Source of the DNA: Nostoc sp. CENA543
GTDB lineage: Bacteria > Cyanobacteriota > Cyanobacteriia > Cyanobacteriales > Nostocaceae
DNA: 64,000 nucleotides
NCBI RefSeq assembly: GCF_002896875.1
Contig: NZ_CP023278.1
Coordinates: forward strand, 1-64,000
Reading direction: 5' to 3'
Made by a program: the position numbers and the translations under genes. Below the pieces are notes generated by a model that was not told where the DNA came from, did not search any database, and saw nothing but the letters and a program-made list of their open reading frames with translations. Positions 34,408-44,754 of the stretch are shown piece by piece (the stretch's first letter is position 1; each line of letters begins with the position of its first letter).

Positions 34408-36237
34408 ATGGCTGTTTTAGTACCCGATTTAGAAGAAATCAATAGCTTGCCTCAAAAGCCAACAGAAGGAGAAATCCATTTAATGAAGGCTTTACTTCAA
34501 ATTCTTGATGATGATTGGACAGTATATTTTCAACCTCACTTAAATGGTCTAAGACCAGATATTGTAATTTTTTGTGAAGATGCAGGTATAGGAATTTTTG
34601 AAGTAAAAGATTGGGATTTAAATGCACACCAGATTATTAACTATGACAATGGTAGTTATGACTGGCAGGTTCGAGCTAGAGATACAGGAAAATGGATTAC
34701 TATCAATAAAGATGATTACTGCCCAATTAAGCAAGCAGAAAAGTATCGGGATTCTATATTTAAATATGAGATACCAATTCTAGGGGCTGAACGACTCTTA
34801 AATCAAAAAGTTCATAGTCTGATTCAACCCTTTGTATATTTCCACAAACATAAAACCGCAGATGTGAGGAAGCGACTTCAGCATATATTAGACAGGTACT
34901 CTAATGTTTTTGGATACGACTATACAGATTCAAAACTTTTACGGACAATGCTAGAAAAATGCTATCTTCGTCACGGTTCTAAGTTTACACCACTCATGAA
35001 AAGGAATGGTATTGCTGACCGACTGCGAAATGCACTAGCATACCCAAAACACGGTAGCACAGACATTAAAAGTTTATTAGTGACTTTTAATAAAAAACAG
35101 CAAGATTTACTACCTAATAATCCTGGATGTCGTAGAGTTTTTGGTGCTGCTGGAGGTGGTAAAACACTTGTCTTGGTTCACAAAGCAGTTAACGCTGCCA
35201 AAGAACGAAAAAAAGTTTTTTTAGTATGTTTTAATATTACGATGGCCAACAACCTTCGTGATTTAGTAACACGTCTAGCCCGTCATTACGGGCCACATTA
35301 CCACCGCTATATCGAAGTTGGTCATTTTCATCGTTTCTTCCCAAAAGAAACTGCCGAGATCGATAACCGAAGTCTAAAAGAACCAATTGATGTAGTACTT
35401 ATTGACGAAGGACAAGATTTTGAGCGTTCATGGATTGAGATATTACAGAAAATAACTGCGCCTAATTATCACATGATGTTTTGTGAAGATGATCGGCAAA
35501 ACATTTATAGGAAGAACGTAAATAGTAGAGGATCAATTCCAGGTATCAAAGGTCGTCCCAATCTTCTTAATGAGTCTTACCGAATTCCTGAACAAACAGC
35601 TAGACTTGCTAACGCTCTATCTACTTGGGCTAAACAAGAGGGTGAGTCGGGAACTGTCAAGTCTATCAAATCTGTTCAAGGTAATCTTTTTGTACGTAAT
35701 ATTTGGTTTGATGGCACAAAGAAGCAGGTAGTAAAAACGATAAAGGAAGATGTTAATAATCTAATTCACGATAGGAATGTGGCTCGTGCAGATATTGCGA
35801 TTTTAGTATGTACTGTTGAGGATGGATGGCAAATTTGCAAAGCCTTAGATGAACTCTCATTGCCTTATCAGCAAAATTTTGAGTCTCAAGAAGAAAATCA
35901 AGAAATTTATCGTTTGTATGGCAACAACTATGAAGAATTTGAGAAAAAAAGGGACGAACTAAGGCGTGGTTATAAAGCAGGATTTTGGATGCAAGGAGGT
36001 AAGATTAAAGTATGTACAATACATAGTTTTAAAGGATGGGAATTAAGTAATATTCTTGTATTTTTTAATCCCGAAGAAGAGCAACATGAAGCTAAAGTAC
36101 CACTGCTCTATACAGCTATTACCAGAAGTCAAGAGTATTTAACAATTTATAATTCTGATTCAAATTTAACACTATTTGGAAAATTTGCCATATCAGAACT
36201 TTATATAGAACCTCATCCTAGTCAATGTAAACGTTAA
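34408..36237 (+). CDS. NERD nuclease-domain / UvrD-like helicase fusion
   Basis: A 609-residue protein. An N-terminal nuclease-related domain (about 15-125) contains LRPDIVIFCEDAGIGIFEVK with a PD...ExK-type core. A superfamily-1 helicase follows: Walker A RVFGAAGGGKTLVL (about 248-261), Walker B VVLIDEGQDFERSW, ESYRIPEQTARLANAL, KVCTIHSFKGWE and LYTAITRSQEYLT near the C-terminus (motifs V/VI). The usual 2B insertion is short. Base composition is more AT-rich than its neighbours. The fusion is found in phage-defence and repair settings; no partner gene is adjacent, so a defence role is inference. Confidence 0.85.
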   Translation: MAVLVPDLEEINSLPQKPTEGEIHLMKALLQILDDDWTVYFQPHLNGLRPDIVIFCEDAGIGIFEVKDWDLNAHQIINYDNGSYDWQVRARDTGKWITINKDDYCPIKQAEKYRDSIFKYEIPILGAERLLNQKVHSLIQPFVYFHKHKTADVRKRLQHILDRYSNVFGYDYTDSKLLRTMLEKCYLRHGSKFTPLMKRNGIADRLRNALAYPKHGSTDIKSLLVTFNKKQQDLLPNNPGCRRVFGAAGGGKTLVLVHKAVNAAKERKKVFLVCFNITMANNLRDLVTRLARHYGPHYHRYIEVGHFHRFFPKETAEIDNRSLKEPIDVVLIDEGQDFERSWIEILQKITAPNYHMMFCEDDRQNIYRKNVNSRGSIPGIKGRPNLLNESYRIPEQTARLANALSTWAKQEGESGTVKSIKSVQGNLFVRNIWFDGTKKQVVKTIKEDVNNLIHDRNVARADIAILVCTVEDGWQICKALDELSLPYQQNFESQEENQEIYRLYGNNYEEFEKKRDELRRGYKAGFWMQGGKIKVCTIHSFKGWELSNILVFFNPEEEQHEAKVPLLYTAITRSQEYLTIYNSDSNLTLFGKFAISELYIEPHPSQCKR

Positions 36238-36275
36238 TATTCATAAATCTCTCTTAGGAATTTTCAAAACATCTC

Positions 36276-36611
36276 TTAACTAACTGCATAGTCTGTAAAC
36301 TTTCTCATAAAAGGAGACTGAAACCCTAACACAATATCTTCCTTGGGAACTCCCGCAGCTACCAAATTAGCAGCAATATCATCCTCAGTACCATTCCATT
36401 GCAGCCAAATTTTTCCACCTTTAATGTCAATGTGGATGACACAACTATGTACCCAATTTTGACCTTCCCAGCCTACATGAACTATTTGATAATGGTCGCG
36501 TTCTTTATCAAAAATTGTTTCAACCTCTATATTTCCGTGAGATGGTTTTTGCTCACTATAATCATGTAATAACTGTTGTATAAGCTGCCGATAATGAGTT
36601 AATTTATCCAT
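36276..36611 (-). CDS. xisI: XisI family protein
   Basis: A 111-residue homologue of XisI, which with XisH controls excision of the fdxN element during heterocyst differentiation in Anabaena. It begins MDKLTHYRQLIQQLLHDYS and includes DHYQIVHVGWEGQNWVHSCV and GIPEDDIVLGF-like sequence (GVPKEDIVLGFQSP). It overlaps xisH by 13 bases. No fdxN element or xisF recombinase is in the window, so this is an orphan pair of the sort common in Nostocales genomes. Confidence 0.9.
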   Translation of the reverse strand: MDKLTHYRQLIQQLLHDYSEQKPSHGNIEVETIFDKERDHYQIVHVGWEGQNWVHSCVIHIDIKGGKIWLQWNGTEDDIAANLVAAGVPKEDIVLGFQSPFMRKFTDYAVS

Positions 36612-37018
36612 TGAAAAATTACCTCTTGCTCTACATCATAAACCAGCATCTTAAGTTGATTTTCTGTTATCATCTCTTTGGGAAAATCAAGCTGAAAAAA
36701 CGTTTTATAAGTTGTTAAAGGTACTGCTAAATATAAAACACGATCAGGTTCTACCTTTCTCAATGCACCTCTATAATTAATAAACTGTCCTAATGCGGTA
36801 TGAAATTCTGAAATTGCAGACGACTGCTTTAAAAAACTTTTGACTTCAACTGCAATTTTTTGCCCTTGGCGTTCTGCGGCAATCAGCTTTTCTGCGGCTA
36901 AATCAATAGAAAGATTAACTCCTCCCACGCTAATTGTGAGTGGATCATCAGTAATTTGCCAACCGTCTTTCTTTAAAGCTGTTTTGACAACTTCATGAAA
37001 AACATCTCTAGCAGACAT
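36599..37018 (-). CDS. xisH: XisH family protein
   Basis: A 139-residue XisH homologue: ARDVFHEVVKTALKKDGWQI, LAAEKLIAAERQGQKIAVEV and KSFLKQSSAISEFHTALGQF. The GQKIAVEVKSF segment carries the E-V-K of a PD-(D/E)XK fold. Immediately upstream of, and overlapping, xisI. Starts at an ATG. Confidence 0.9.
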   Translation of the reverse strand: MSARDVFHEVVKTALKKDGWQITDDPLTISVGGVNLSIDLAAEKLIAAERQGQKIAVEVKSFLKQSSAISEFHTALGQFINYRGALRKVEPDRVLYLAVPLTTYKTFFQLDFPKEMITENQLKMLVYDVEQEVIFQWIN

Positions 37019-37088
37019 ACATATCTATAATTATATTTCTAATTTTGATTAGGGTACATTATTGACCATCAGTAAACACGGTTAAAAA

Positions 37089-37118
37089 AATAGAGACGTT
37101 CTACAGAACGTCTCTATT
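37089..37118 (-). terminator. Intrinsic terminator of chlH
   Basis: Perfect 13-bp stem AATAGAGACGTTC / GAACGTCTCTATT with a 4-base loop, starting 7 bases beyond the chlH stop. On the minus strand it is followed by TTTTTTTAACC, a good T-run. Confidence 0.85.
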
Positions 37119-37125
37119 TTGATGG

Positions 37126-40100
37126 TTATTCTATACCTTCAATGCGGTCTTCAACTTCTTGGTACAACTCGCGCAGGCGGTCTAAGTTCTCCTCGCTAGT
37201 TTCCCAATAACCGCGACCATTCACTTCCAACAATGTGGAAACCATCTTGCGGAAAGAATGGGGGTTGAGGTTCATCAAACGTTTCTGCATTTCTTCATCT
37301 TTGATGAAGGTTTCGTTTGCATCCTCATAAATCCAGTTGTCCACTGCGCCAGCTGTAGCACTCCAACCCATTGTATTAACCAACCGCTTGGAGAGTTCGC
37401 GCACACCTTCGTAACCGTGAGACAGCATACCTTCATACCACTTGGGATTTAATAGTTTGGTACGGGCATCTAAGCGCACGGTTTCGGATAATGTGCGGAC
37501 TTGGGCGTTAGCTGTGGTGGTGTCTGCAATGTAAGATGCTGGGGTTTTGCCATCACCACGCAGAGTTGAGACAACCTTGGTGGGGTCTGAGTCAAAGTAG
37601 TGGGATACGTCCGTTAAACTAATCTCGGAAGAATCCAAGTTTTGGAATGTCACCTCAGCAGTTTTTAAGGTGCTTTCAAAAATCTGGCGAGATTGTTCCA
37701 TCATGCCAGGGTTGTCGGCACTGAAGGCGAAGGATTTACGGGTGAGGTACATTTCTTGTAACTCGGCTTCGCTTTCCCAAGTGCTGTTTTCTACTGCCAA
37801 GTTGATGTTAGAGGAATAAGAACCGGAAGCGTTAGAGAATACGCGGGTGGCTGCTTGTCTGAGGTTAATTCCTAAATCCTCAGCTTGTTGCAGGGCGTGT
37901 TTGCGGACAAAGTTCATTTCTGTGGGTTCATCCGCTTCCGCCGCCATCTTCACGGCTTGGTCTAGGAGGTTCATCTGGTTGATGAACAAGTCGCGGAATA
38001 CGCCAGAACAGTTAATTACAACGTCAATTCTGGGTCTTCCCAATTCTTCTAAGGGAATTAATTCCAACTTGTTCACCCGTCCTAACGCGTCGGGAACTGG
38101 ACGTACACCCACCATCCACATGATTTGCGCTAGTGATTCGCCGTAGGTTTTGATGTTATCTGTTCCCCAGAGAACACAGGCAATGGTTTCCGGCCAGTTA
38201 CCGTTGTTTTCGGCTTTATTTCGTGCCAAAAGTCTATCTACAACGATTTTCGCTGATTGTACAGCCGCAGCCGTGGGGATAGATTGGGGATCGAGGGCGT
38301 GAATGTTCTTACCTGTGGGTAATACATCGGGGTTCCGGATGGGGTCGCCACCAGGGCCGGGAAGGATGTATTCGCCTTCTAAGCCTTTGAGTAATGCGCC
38401 GAGTTCGTTGTCTGCACAAACTTGTTGTAAGCAGAACTCTAAATACTCGAACAGTGGTTTCAATGCTGAAGCATCCACTTTAGGATAACCAGCTTTTTGT
38501 AATGCTTCTACCCAAGGTTCTTTTTTGCCCATGTTGAAGAAATTCAACTTGGAAACTAAGGAAACTCGTCCTTCTGCGTCGGTTTGTTCTTGTACCAAGG
38601 CGCGGACGGCGGCGCGAGTTGCTAGGGTGATGTCTTGCAACAGTTGGACATCTTCTAATACGCCTTTGTCGCTGTTTTGGTAGATTTCGTCAATGTTGCG
38701 TCCCACGCTGTTGGCGATGATGCGGGGTAAGCTGAGGATTTCTTCTTCTTGACGGTCTAAGCTGGCGATATTAACTAAGGTTGCGATCGCTTCTTCTGCA
38801 CTTGGGGGTTTACCAATGACGTGCAAACCACAAGGTAACAACCGTGATTCTATTTCCATTAACTTGCGGTAAACGCTGCCGACAATATTATCCCGTTCCT
38901 CTGGGGTCATATCTTTGGCATCAGTTTCGGGCAAGTCGATGTCTTTATCTAGGTTGACGATGCGGCATTTATCCATAATCGTGTTAACGATGGGGATACC
39001 ACGACCGCTATCTTTTAAGGTTTGGTAAGAACCAATTAGTTCGCTGAGTTCTTTCAACCCTTTGTACAAACCAGCGTTTTCTGCGGGTGGTGTGAGGTAG
39101 GAAATTGTCTCGGCGTAACTGCGGCGTTTGGCAATTGTCGCTTCGCTGGGGTTGTTGGCGGCGTAGTAGTACAGGTTGGGAATTGTACCAATTAAGTTAT
39201 CGGGGTAACATTCGCCAGACATCCCCATTTGCTTACCGGGCATAAATTCCAAAGAACCGTGTGTACCAAAATGCAGTACAGCATCCGCGCCCCAAATTCT
39301 TTCTAGGTAAGTGTAGTAAGCTGCAAAACCGTGGTGAGGGCTGGCGGAACGGGAGAACAACAACCGCATGGGGTCGCCTTCGTAACCGAATGTTGGCTGA
39401 ACACCGATGAAGACGTTACCGAATTGCTTACCGTAAATTAATAAGTTTTGTCCGTCGCTGTTGAGGTGTCCTGGTGGTGGCCCCCAGTTTTCTTCTAAGC
39501 GTTGGGAATAGGGTGTCAGTTCTTCGTATTCGGGGACTGACATTTTGTACGCGATGTTGAGTTCGGGGCTGGCGTACTGTGCTTGTGCGTCGTGGATGAC
39601 TTGTTCCATCAACTCTTTCGCGTTTTCTGGTAAGTCCTGCACCTCGTAGCCGTTGTTTCTCAACGCTTTCATGACTTCGTAGATGGAACCGAATACATCG
39701 AGGTATGCGGCTGTTCCTACGTTGCCTTTATCGGGAGGGAAGCTGAAAACGGTGATGGCGACTTTTTTGTTGAGTTTGGGTTTGCGGCGGAGGTTAGCCC
39801 ATTTCAAAGCCCGTTGTGCTACTGCTTCGATGCGGTCTTGGAGTGCGATCGCCTTCCCTGTTGCCCCATCTCTACCCGATAATATAATCGGCTCAATTGC
39901 GCCATCTAGTTCAGGAATCGCAATTTGTAATGCTACCTGAATCGGATGTAATCCCAAATCGCTATCTAACCACTCTTCGGTAGTTTGGAATACTAAAGGC
40001 AATGCCACCATGTACGGACGATTGAGGCGTTTGAGTGATTCAATTGCCTTGGGATGGTCTTGTCTAGCCGGGCCGCCTACTAACGCAAAACCTGTTAAAG

Positions 40101-41112
40101 ATATTACCGCATCTACTAAAGGTGTTCTGGTTGTGGGTTCGTAGAAGTAAGCATCTACAGGCTTGGAGAAATCCAAACCACCTGCAAATACTGGTAATAC
40201 TTTTGCACCCAGGGCTTCTAATTCCTGCACCATTGCTACATAGTGAGCATCATCCCCAGTAACTAGGTGTGTGCGTTGTAATACTAACCCGACACAGGGG
40301 GCTAAAGGATCTTTTAAATCACTGGATATGTCCTTACGGACTGTATACCAATTCAGGTACTCTCTGACATCCTCAAACATGGTTGGTGCTAAAGGATGCC
40401 AAATACCCATGTCTGGGTAAACTACTGGTGCTTGATATTCAAGTGATGCCGAATTTTGTTTATCTACAGATTTAAATACATATTTATCGGCTAGCATCAG
40501 CAAGAAGTTTTCCAGGTTGTCTGGTGAACCTCCTAGCCAATACTGAAAGCTCAACATAAAATTGCGAGCATCTTGTGCTTTGTCCATTGGTAAGAACTTC
40601 AGCACTTGGGGCAGTGTACGCAATAGTTTCAGCATTCCATCTTGGAATCCTGCACCGGATTTTTCCTTGCGTTTTTTCATGAATTGTGCGATCGCACTCT
40701 TCGATTGACCCAACTGTGCCAAGGAGAAACTGCCCATTTTATTCAGGCGCATGACCTCTGGCATAGAGGGAAACACAACAGCTACATCCAAGCGATCGCG
40801 GTGTGGTTCTACTGCTGTAACTACTTTCTGTGCTAAGTCTTCGATGAAAATCAATGAAGCGATAAAAATATTGGCACTCTCGACATCCCGCTTGAACTCT
40901 TCATAGTTCTCAGGATCTCTGAGTTCCTCAATCAAATAACCACTGATTTCAATCGCCAGATTGGGATTGTTTGAGTTAATCGTGCGAACCGCTTGCGACA
41001 GCGCGCTCTGGTACTGGGACTCAAGCACGACATAGACCACCTTAATTAAGTTACGTCCGCCCAGGTTATCGGGCGCAATGTGTCTAATGGTGGACTTGAC
41101 GTGGGTGAACAT
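37126..41112 (-). CDS. chlH: Magnesium chelatase subunit H
   Basis: Porphyrin-binding catalytic subunit that inserts Mg into protoporphyrin IX with ChlI and ChlD, committing it to chlorophyll. From ATG 41112 ([20 protein letters not shown]) it is 1328 residues, the usual size. Family segments include [38 protein letters not shown] and [13 protein letters not shown] near the C-terminus. A longer frame to 41175 would add 21 unrelated residues. The gene stands alone; its leader (41113-41602) is long and AT-rich. Hairpin terminator 7 bases after the stop. Confidence 0.98.
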   Translation of the reverse strand: MFTHVKSTIRHIAPDNLGGRNLIKVVYVVLESQYQSALSQAVRTINSNNPNLAIEISGYLIEELRDPENYEEFKRDVESANIFIASLIFIEDLAQKVVTAVEPHRDRLDVAVVFPSMPEVMRLNKMGSFSLAQLGQSKSAIAQFMKKRKEKSGAGFQDGMLKLLRTLPQVLKFLPMDKAQDARNFMLSFQYWLGGSPDNLENFLLMLADKYVFKSVDKQNSASLEYQAPVVYPDMGIWHPLAPTMFEDVREYLNWYTVRKDISSDLKDPLAPCVGLVLQRTHLVTGDDAHYVAMVQELEALGAKVLPVFAGGLDFSKPVDAYFYEPTTRTPLVDAVISLTGFALVGGPARQDHPKAIESLKRLNRPYMVALPLVFQTTEEWLDSDLGLHPIQVALQIAIPELDGAIEPIILSGRDGATGKAIALQDRIEAVAQRALKWANLRRKPKLNKKVAITVFSFPPDKGNVGTAAYLDVFGSIYEVMKALRNNGYEVQDLPENAKELMEQVIHDAQAQYASPELNIAYKMSVPEYEELTPYSQRLEENWGPPPGHLNSDGQNLLIYGKQFGNVFIGVQPTFGYEGDPMRLLFSRSASPHHGFAAYYTYLERIWGADAVLHFGTHGSLEFMPGKQMGMSGECYPDNLIGTIPNLYYYAANNPSEATIAKRRSYAETISYLTPPAENAGLYKGLKELSELIGSYQTLKDSGRGIPIVNTIMDKCRIVNLDKDIDLPETDAKDMTPEERDNIVGSVYRKLMEIESRLLPCGLHVIGKPPSAEEAIATLVNIASLDRQEEEILSLPRIIANSVGRNIDEIYQNSDKGVLEDVQLLQDITLATRAAVRALVQEQTDAEGRVSLVSKLNFFNMGKKEPWVEALQKAGYPKVDASALKPLFEYLEFCLQQVCADNELGALLKGLEGEYILPGPGGDPIRNPDVLPTGKNIHALDPQSIPTAAAVQSAKIVVDRLLARNKAENNGNWPETIACVLWGTDNIKTYGESLAQIMWMVGVRPVPDALGRVNKLELIPLEELGRPRIDVVINCSGVFRDLFINQMNLLDQAVKMAAEADEPTEMNFVRKHALQQAEDLGINLRQAATRVFSNASGSYSSNINLAVENSTWESEAELQEMYLTRKSFAFSADNPGMMEQSRQIFESTLKTAEVTFQNLDSSEISLTDVSHYFDSDPTKVVSTLRGDGKTPASYIADTTTANAQVRTLSETVRLDARTKLLNPKWYEGMLSHGYEGVRELSKRLVNTMGWSATAGAVDNWIYEDANETFIKDEEMQKRLMNLNPHSFRKMVSTLLEVNGRGYWETSEENLDRLRELYQEVEDRIEGIE

Positions 41113-41602
41113 GCTTCCTCGGCTCCTTTGATGCGTGTTCTCTACTGGAATTGCTTTTTGGCTAAGTGCCAACAAAGTTTAACGATTTTTTTCGGCAATA
41201 ACAGTTTTTTATCAGAAAAACCTTACCAAATGGGCATTTTGTCGCTTAACTGACATAAATCGATATAAAAATCGCAAACTTTGTTAACAAACATTAATAG
41301 ATAATAAAAGCAATTGCTCACTTAATGTAACAAAAGCTTAATATTTTTCGATATATTTTGGCAAATTTGTACTTTTGAGGCGCAAGATAGACAAATATAT
41401 AAATATTGAATTTTGTCAAGTATTATCTGGGAAATTCAGGCGATGGGAATGAAGAGTTAAGGATTCGCGTAGTGTTTCCCCATATTTTTATATTAGTGCG
41501 AAATCAAGAGCGATCGCCATGCTTAAAATTCACCCTTTTGTCTATCCAGTAATGGAATAGAAAAAACCCTTAACAGAGAAATGAGTTTTTATAAACTGAT
41601 GA
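41113..41602. promoter_or_regulatory. Long AT-rich chlH upstream region
   Basis: About 490 bases between chlH and the next minus-strand gene. Very AT-rich through 41200-41420, where several TTTTTAT/ATATAT stretches could be -10 elements. Contains one HIP1 core near 41511. No recognised coding frame, NtcA site or RNA. Confidence 0.4.
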
Positions 41603-42208
41603 TTACTGACCTTCTCGCACCATCCAAACCAACATTCCTAATAGCATTTCTACGGGAGGAACTGTATAATCAGTCAAATCAATACTTAATATTTGCTCAG
41701 TTAATTGCAAAAATCTCCAAATAGTACCACTGCTCACACTGCCATAAATTGTTCTGATTGGTATATTATTAGTCTCATTAAACTTTTGCGCGGCAATCAT
41801 TTCTGCTGCACATTGTCCTAAGCCTGGTTTTAAATCACCTTTTTTCGCTTCAATAATTACAACAACGGGAGCTTCAATAAATATTTGTTCGGGTGAGTGA
41901 CTAATTAAAAAATCACATACACCACTCAAGCCTAAATCTGGTGCAACTGTAAAATCCTCACCCGAAAACAAGCTAACTTGGCGTTCAAGTATTTTTCGGA
42001 CTTCTAAAAGAATAGGACTAATAATTAACTCTGAGCGTGCTTTTTCTGAACCTGTAGCTGTTGCTAGTGGGAGTCCTTCACTTAGTGCTTCTTGGAGATA
42101 AAGACTAGGTTTTATCGGTTCTATTTCTGGTAAAAAACGTGCATTTTCAACTATTTTTAAGTTGAAGTCGCGTTTTACTTTTGCCAGCGAGAAGTCCCTA
42201 TAAGACAT
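41603..42208 (-). CDS. Cyanobacterial PD-(D/E)XK-like protein of unknown function
   Basis: A 201-residue protein. LSGVCDFLISHSPEQIFIEA and VVVIIEAKKGDLKPGLGQCA give an Asp-x-Phe and Glu-Ala-Lys-Lys pair of nuclease-fold type; the C-terminus YTVPPVEMLLGMLVWMV is conserved in related cyanobacterial proteins. Starts at an ATG. Members of this family usually occur alone. Function unknown. Confidence 0.72.
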   Translation of the reverse strand: MSYRDFSLAKVKRDFNLKIVENARFLPEIEPIKPSLYLQEALSEGLPLATATGSEKARSELIISPILLEVRKILERQVSLFSGEDFTVAPDLGLSGVCDFLISHSPEQIFIEAPVVVIIEAKKGDLKPGLGQCAAEMIAAQKFNETNNIPIRTIYGSVSSGTIWRFLQLTEQILSIDLTDYTVPPVEMLLGMLVWMVREGQ

Positions 42209-42234
42209 GAGTAATTAAATGTTTTGTCTGAATA

Positions 42235-42440
42235 TCATTGAATTTCAGTGTTTTCTACTTGATCTTGTAATTTTTGAATCTGTTCGACAGTTAAATCAGT
42301 AACTTCAACAATTAATGCAATATCAAAACCTTTCATTAACATATTTCTGGCAATTTCCTGAGCTTTTTGTTCTAAACTTGTTTAAAACCTTCTTGAAACC
42401 ATTCTTGCCAAATATCTTGAACAATAACCGATTGACGCAT
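42235..42440 (-). pseudogene. Decayed partial duplicate of the adjacent Rpn-family gene
   Basis: Minus-strand reading starts MRQSVIVQDIWQEWFQEGF, as in MRESVIYQDILQEGIKEGF of the next gene, then hits a stop; in another frame it continues EQKAQEIARNMLMKGFDIAL and ends TVEQIQKLQDQVENTEIQ, as in QKAQDVAIKLINQGISLEII and TIEQLQKLQAQTED of the same gene. A one-base shift at about 42380 breaks it. Only the last 65 or so codons are present, so it is a frameshifted fragment four bases from its parent. Confidence 0.85.
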
Positions 42441-42444
42441 AAAG

Positions 42445-43299
42445 TTATTGGGGTTGAATGTCTTCTGTTTGAGCCTGTAATTTTTGCAACTGTTCAATAG
42501 TTAAACCCGTGGCATCAGCAATTATTTCCAGACTAATACCTTGATTAATCAGTTTGATGGCAACATCTTGGGCTTTTTGTTCAATACCTTGTTCAATTCC
42601 CTGTTCAATTCCCTGTTCAATTCCCTGTTCAATTCCTTGTTCAACACCTTTTTCAAAGCCCTCTTTAATACCTTCTTGTAAAATATCTTGATAAATTACA
42701 GATTCGCGCATAATATCACTCCGCAAAATTCTTTTAATCACGTCCTTATTTAATACTAGCCCAGATAACACGGCTGTTGATGCAGCAAGATTACTGCGGA
42801 TTCTGGTGTCTTCGATCGCTTCAATAACTTGAGCCACTTCTTCTAAGGTTCGCGTTTGATTATCGGTTTGGCTTAAAGTTGCAAACGGTAGCAAACCTGG
42901 GTAATTGAAAAATATTTCTGTTGGCTGTTCCCACAGTCGAATTACGTCAAATCTGTGCCAGCTATTCTCTAAAATAAATTCTGTTTGATAAACTAGCTCA
43001 GAATCGCTTGGTTGTAAATAAATTACCACCTGACGCATTTTTTTCTGGGGAAATTTGCGATACCCTCGTAAACGATAATCACTCATACGAAAGGGAATAT
43101 CGACTTTTGGTCTGGTTTGAAATTCTAGATGCAGGACAATTTCATCGGACTGTAACAAAATTAGTGCATCTGCCCGTATGGGTTCGAGGGATAATTCCGA
43201 TGGACTAAGTTGAGTGAGTGCAATTGGCTCATTCAGCAGCCAAGTTGCAAAGTCACTAGAAAATGATTCAGCAAGGAACTTACAGACGTTATCATACAT
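42445..43299 (-). CDS. Rpn family recombination-promoting nuclease
   Basis: A 284-residue member of the Rpn/PDDEXK-transposase-like family: LSPSELSLEPIRADALILLQ, IVLHLEFQTRPKVDIPFRMS (the D...ExQ nuclease core) and ENSWHRFDVIRLWEQPTEIF. The C-terminal part carries five GIEQ units encoded by a 12-bp tandem repeat at 42590-42650, then a helical tail. ATG 43299 (MYDNVCKFLAESF) is chosen as the family start; the longer frame to 43362 adds 21 residues. Related fragment immediately downstream. Rpn proteins promote RecA-independent recombination in E. coli; here the function is unproved. Confidence 0.85.
   Translation of the reverse strand: MYDNVCKFLAESFSSDFATWLLNEPIALTQLSPSELSLEPIRADALILLQSDEIVLHLEFQTRPKVDIPFRMSDYRLRGYRKFPQKKMRQVVIYLQPSDSELVYQTEFILENSWHRFDVIRLWEQPTEIFFNYPGLLPFATLSQTDNQTRTLEEVAQVIEAIEDTRIRSNLAASTAVLSGLVLNKDVIKRILRSDIMRESVIYQDILQEGIKEGFEKGVEQGIEQGIEQGIEQGIEQGIEQKAQDVAIKLINQGISLEIIADATGLTIEQLQKLQAQTEDIQPQ
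42590..42650. repeat. 12-bp tandem repeat coding GIEQ in the Rpn-family gene
   Basis: Five tandem units of CAATTCCCTGTT (one unit with CTTGTT), in frame and coding repeated Gly-Ile-Glu-Gln. Unit number is likely variable between strains. Confidence 0.88.
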
Positions 43300-43365
43300 A
43301 GGTTGTAATTTTATCAGTACCCTCTTACGTCCGTAATTTTTTATATAAATGTTTACTGTCAACTT

Positions 43366-44634
43366 ATGAATTTAGTAGATATTCTTATTCTCTCCAATGG
43401 CCCAGGGGAAGTAACGACTTGGGTACGTCCAGTAGTGAAAGCTTTGCGAGACAAGTTAGGAAATAACCGTGATGAGGTGAGGATTTCTGTAGTTTTATCA
43501 CCGTGTCCCAATGCTAGCGGGAAAGAAGCTGCGATCGCCCTTTCTTATCCCGAAGTAGACCGAGTACAATCAGCAGAGCATTTTTGGCAATTTTTACTCT
43601 GGGGTAAAACTGTAGAAAATTGGGATTGGAGCGATCGCGGTATCATCATATTCTTAGGTGGAGATCAAATTTTCCCTGTCATCATCGGCAAAAAACTGGG
43701 ATACCGTACAGTAGTTTACGCCGAATGGGAAGCCAGATGGCATAACTTCATTGACCGCTTTGCAGTTATGAACCCACAAGTTTCCGCCAAAGTCTCCCCC
43801 AAATACGCCGATAAATTTACAGTCGTCGGCGACATAATGCTAGAAGCCCAAAAACAACTCAACAATCCCCAATCCCCAAGCCCCAATCCCCAAGCCCCAA
43901 TTATCGGTCTTTTACCTGGGTCAAAAGCCGCAAAATTAACCCAAGGTGTACCCCTAATGCTCAAAATTGCTGAATATATCCACAGCAAAAGACCTGAGAT
44001 GAAATTTGTCATTCCTGTTGCGCCAACGTTAGATTTAGAAACTCTAGCTAGCTTTGCAGATCCTCAAAAAAACCCTTTTGCCGAAACTTTTCAATTTTCT
44101 GGTGCTTCCTTAGTTGTCTCAGAACCAAGTAGTAACTACCCTGTGTTGCAAACCAGTCAAGGAATCTATGTAGAGTTACACCAAGAAAATCCTGCCTATG
44201 ATTTATTATCCCGTTGTTGTATTTGCTTAACCACCGTCGGAGCAAACACCGCCGAATTAGGGGCTTTGGGTGTACCCATGCTAGTGTTATTACCCACACA
44301 ACAACTTGATGCTATGCGTTCTTGGGATGGTTTACCAGGGTTGCTGGCAAATTTACCAGGTTTAGGTTCTACTTTTGCCAAAATCATCAACTGGCTATTT
44401 CTCAGACGCAAAGGTTTACTAGCTTGGCCAAATATCTGGGCAAAAGCCGAAATAGTACCCGAAATCGTCGGGAAACTCCAAGCCAATGATATCGGGGAAA
44501 TGGTTATAGACTTGATAGATCATCCAGAAAAATTAGAAGCAATGAGAAACCAGCTACGCCAAGCCAGAGGTGAAAGCGGTGCAGCCCAAAAAATAGCCCA
44601 GATTGTTAGTGAGGAAATTGGGAATTGGAAATAG
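43366..44634 (+). CDS. Lipid-A-disaccharide synthase-related protein
   Basis: A 422-residue GT-B protein related to LpxB (family GT19) and conserved in cyanobacteria in addition to true LpxB. It starts DILILSNGPGEVTTWVRPVV; IIIFLGGDQIFPVIIGKKLG and LVLLPTQQLDAMRSWDG are family-like. The acceptor is unknown. Residues about 165-179 (LNNPQSPSPNPQAPI) are coded by a CCCCAA-type short repeat (43864-43901) inserted in frame just before GLLPGSKAAK. The gene is divergent from the Rpn gene, with 66 bases between their starts. Confidence 0.87.
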   Translation: MNLVDILILSNGPGEVTTWVRPVVKALRDKLGNNRDEVRISVVLSPCPNASGKEAAIALSYPEVDRVQSAEHFWQFLLWGKTVENWDWSDRGIIIFLGGDQIFPVIIGKKLGYRTVVYAEWEARWHNFIDRFAVMNPQVSAKVSPKYADKFTVVGDIMLEAQKQLNNPQSPSPNPQAPIIGLLPGSKAAKLTQGVPLMLKIAEYIHSKRPEMKFVIPVAPTLDLETLASFADPQKNPFAETFQFSGASLVVSEPSSNYPVLQTSQGIYVELHQENPAYDLLSRCCICLTTVGANTAELGALGVPMLVLLPTQQLDAMRSWDGLPGLLANLPGLGSTFAKIINWLFLRRKGLLAWPNIWAKAEIVPEIVGKLQANDIGEMVIDLIDHPEKLEAMRNQLRQARGESGAAQKIAQIVSEEIGNWK

Positions 44635-44678
44635 GAAATAGGGAATGGGGCATTGGGCATAGGGTATGGGAGTAAAAT

Positions 44679-44754
44679 GCTAATGACTAATGACTAATGA
44701 CTAATGACTAATGACTAATGACTAATGACTAATGACTAATGACTAATGACTAAT
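44679..44754. repeat. Heptamer tandem array TAATGAC
   Basis: About eleven nearly perfect TAATGAC units. The last units include the stop codon of the minus-strand gene that follows (GATTAG read on the minus strand). Confidence 0.93.
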
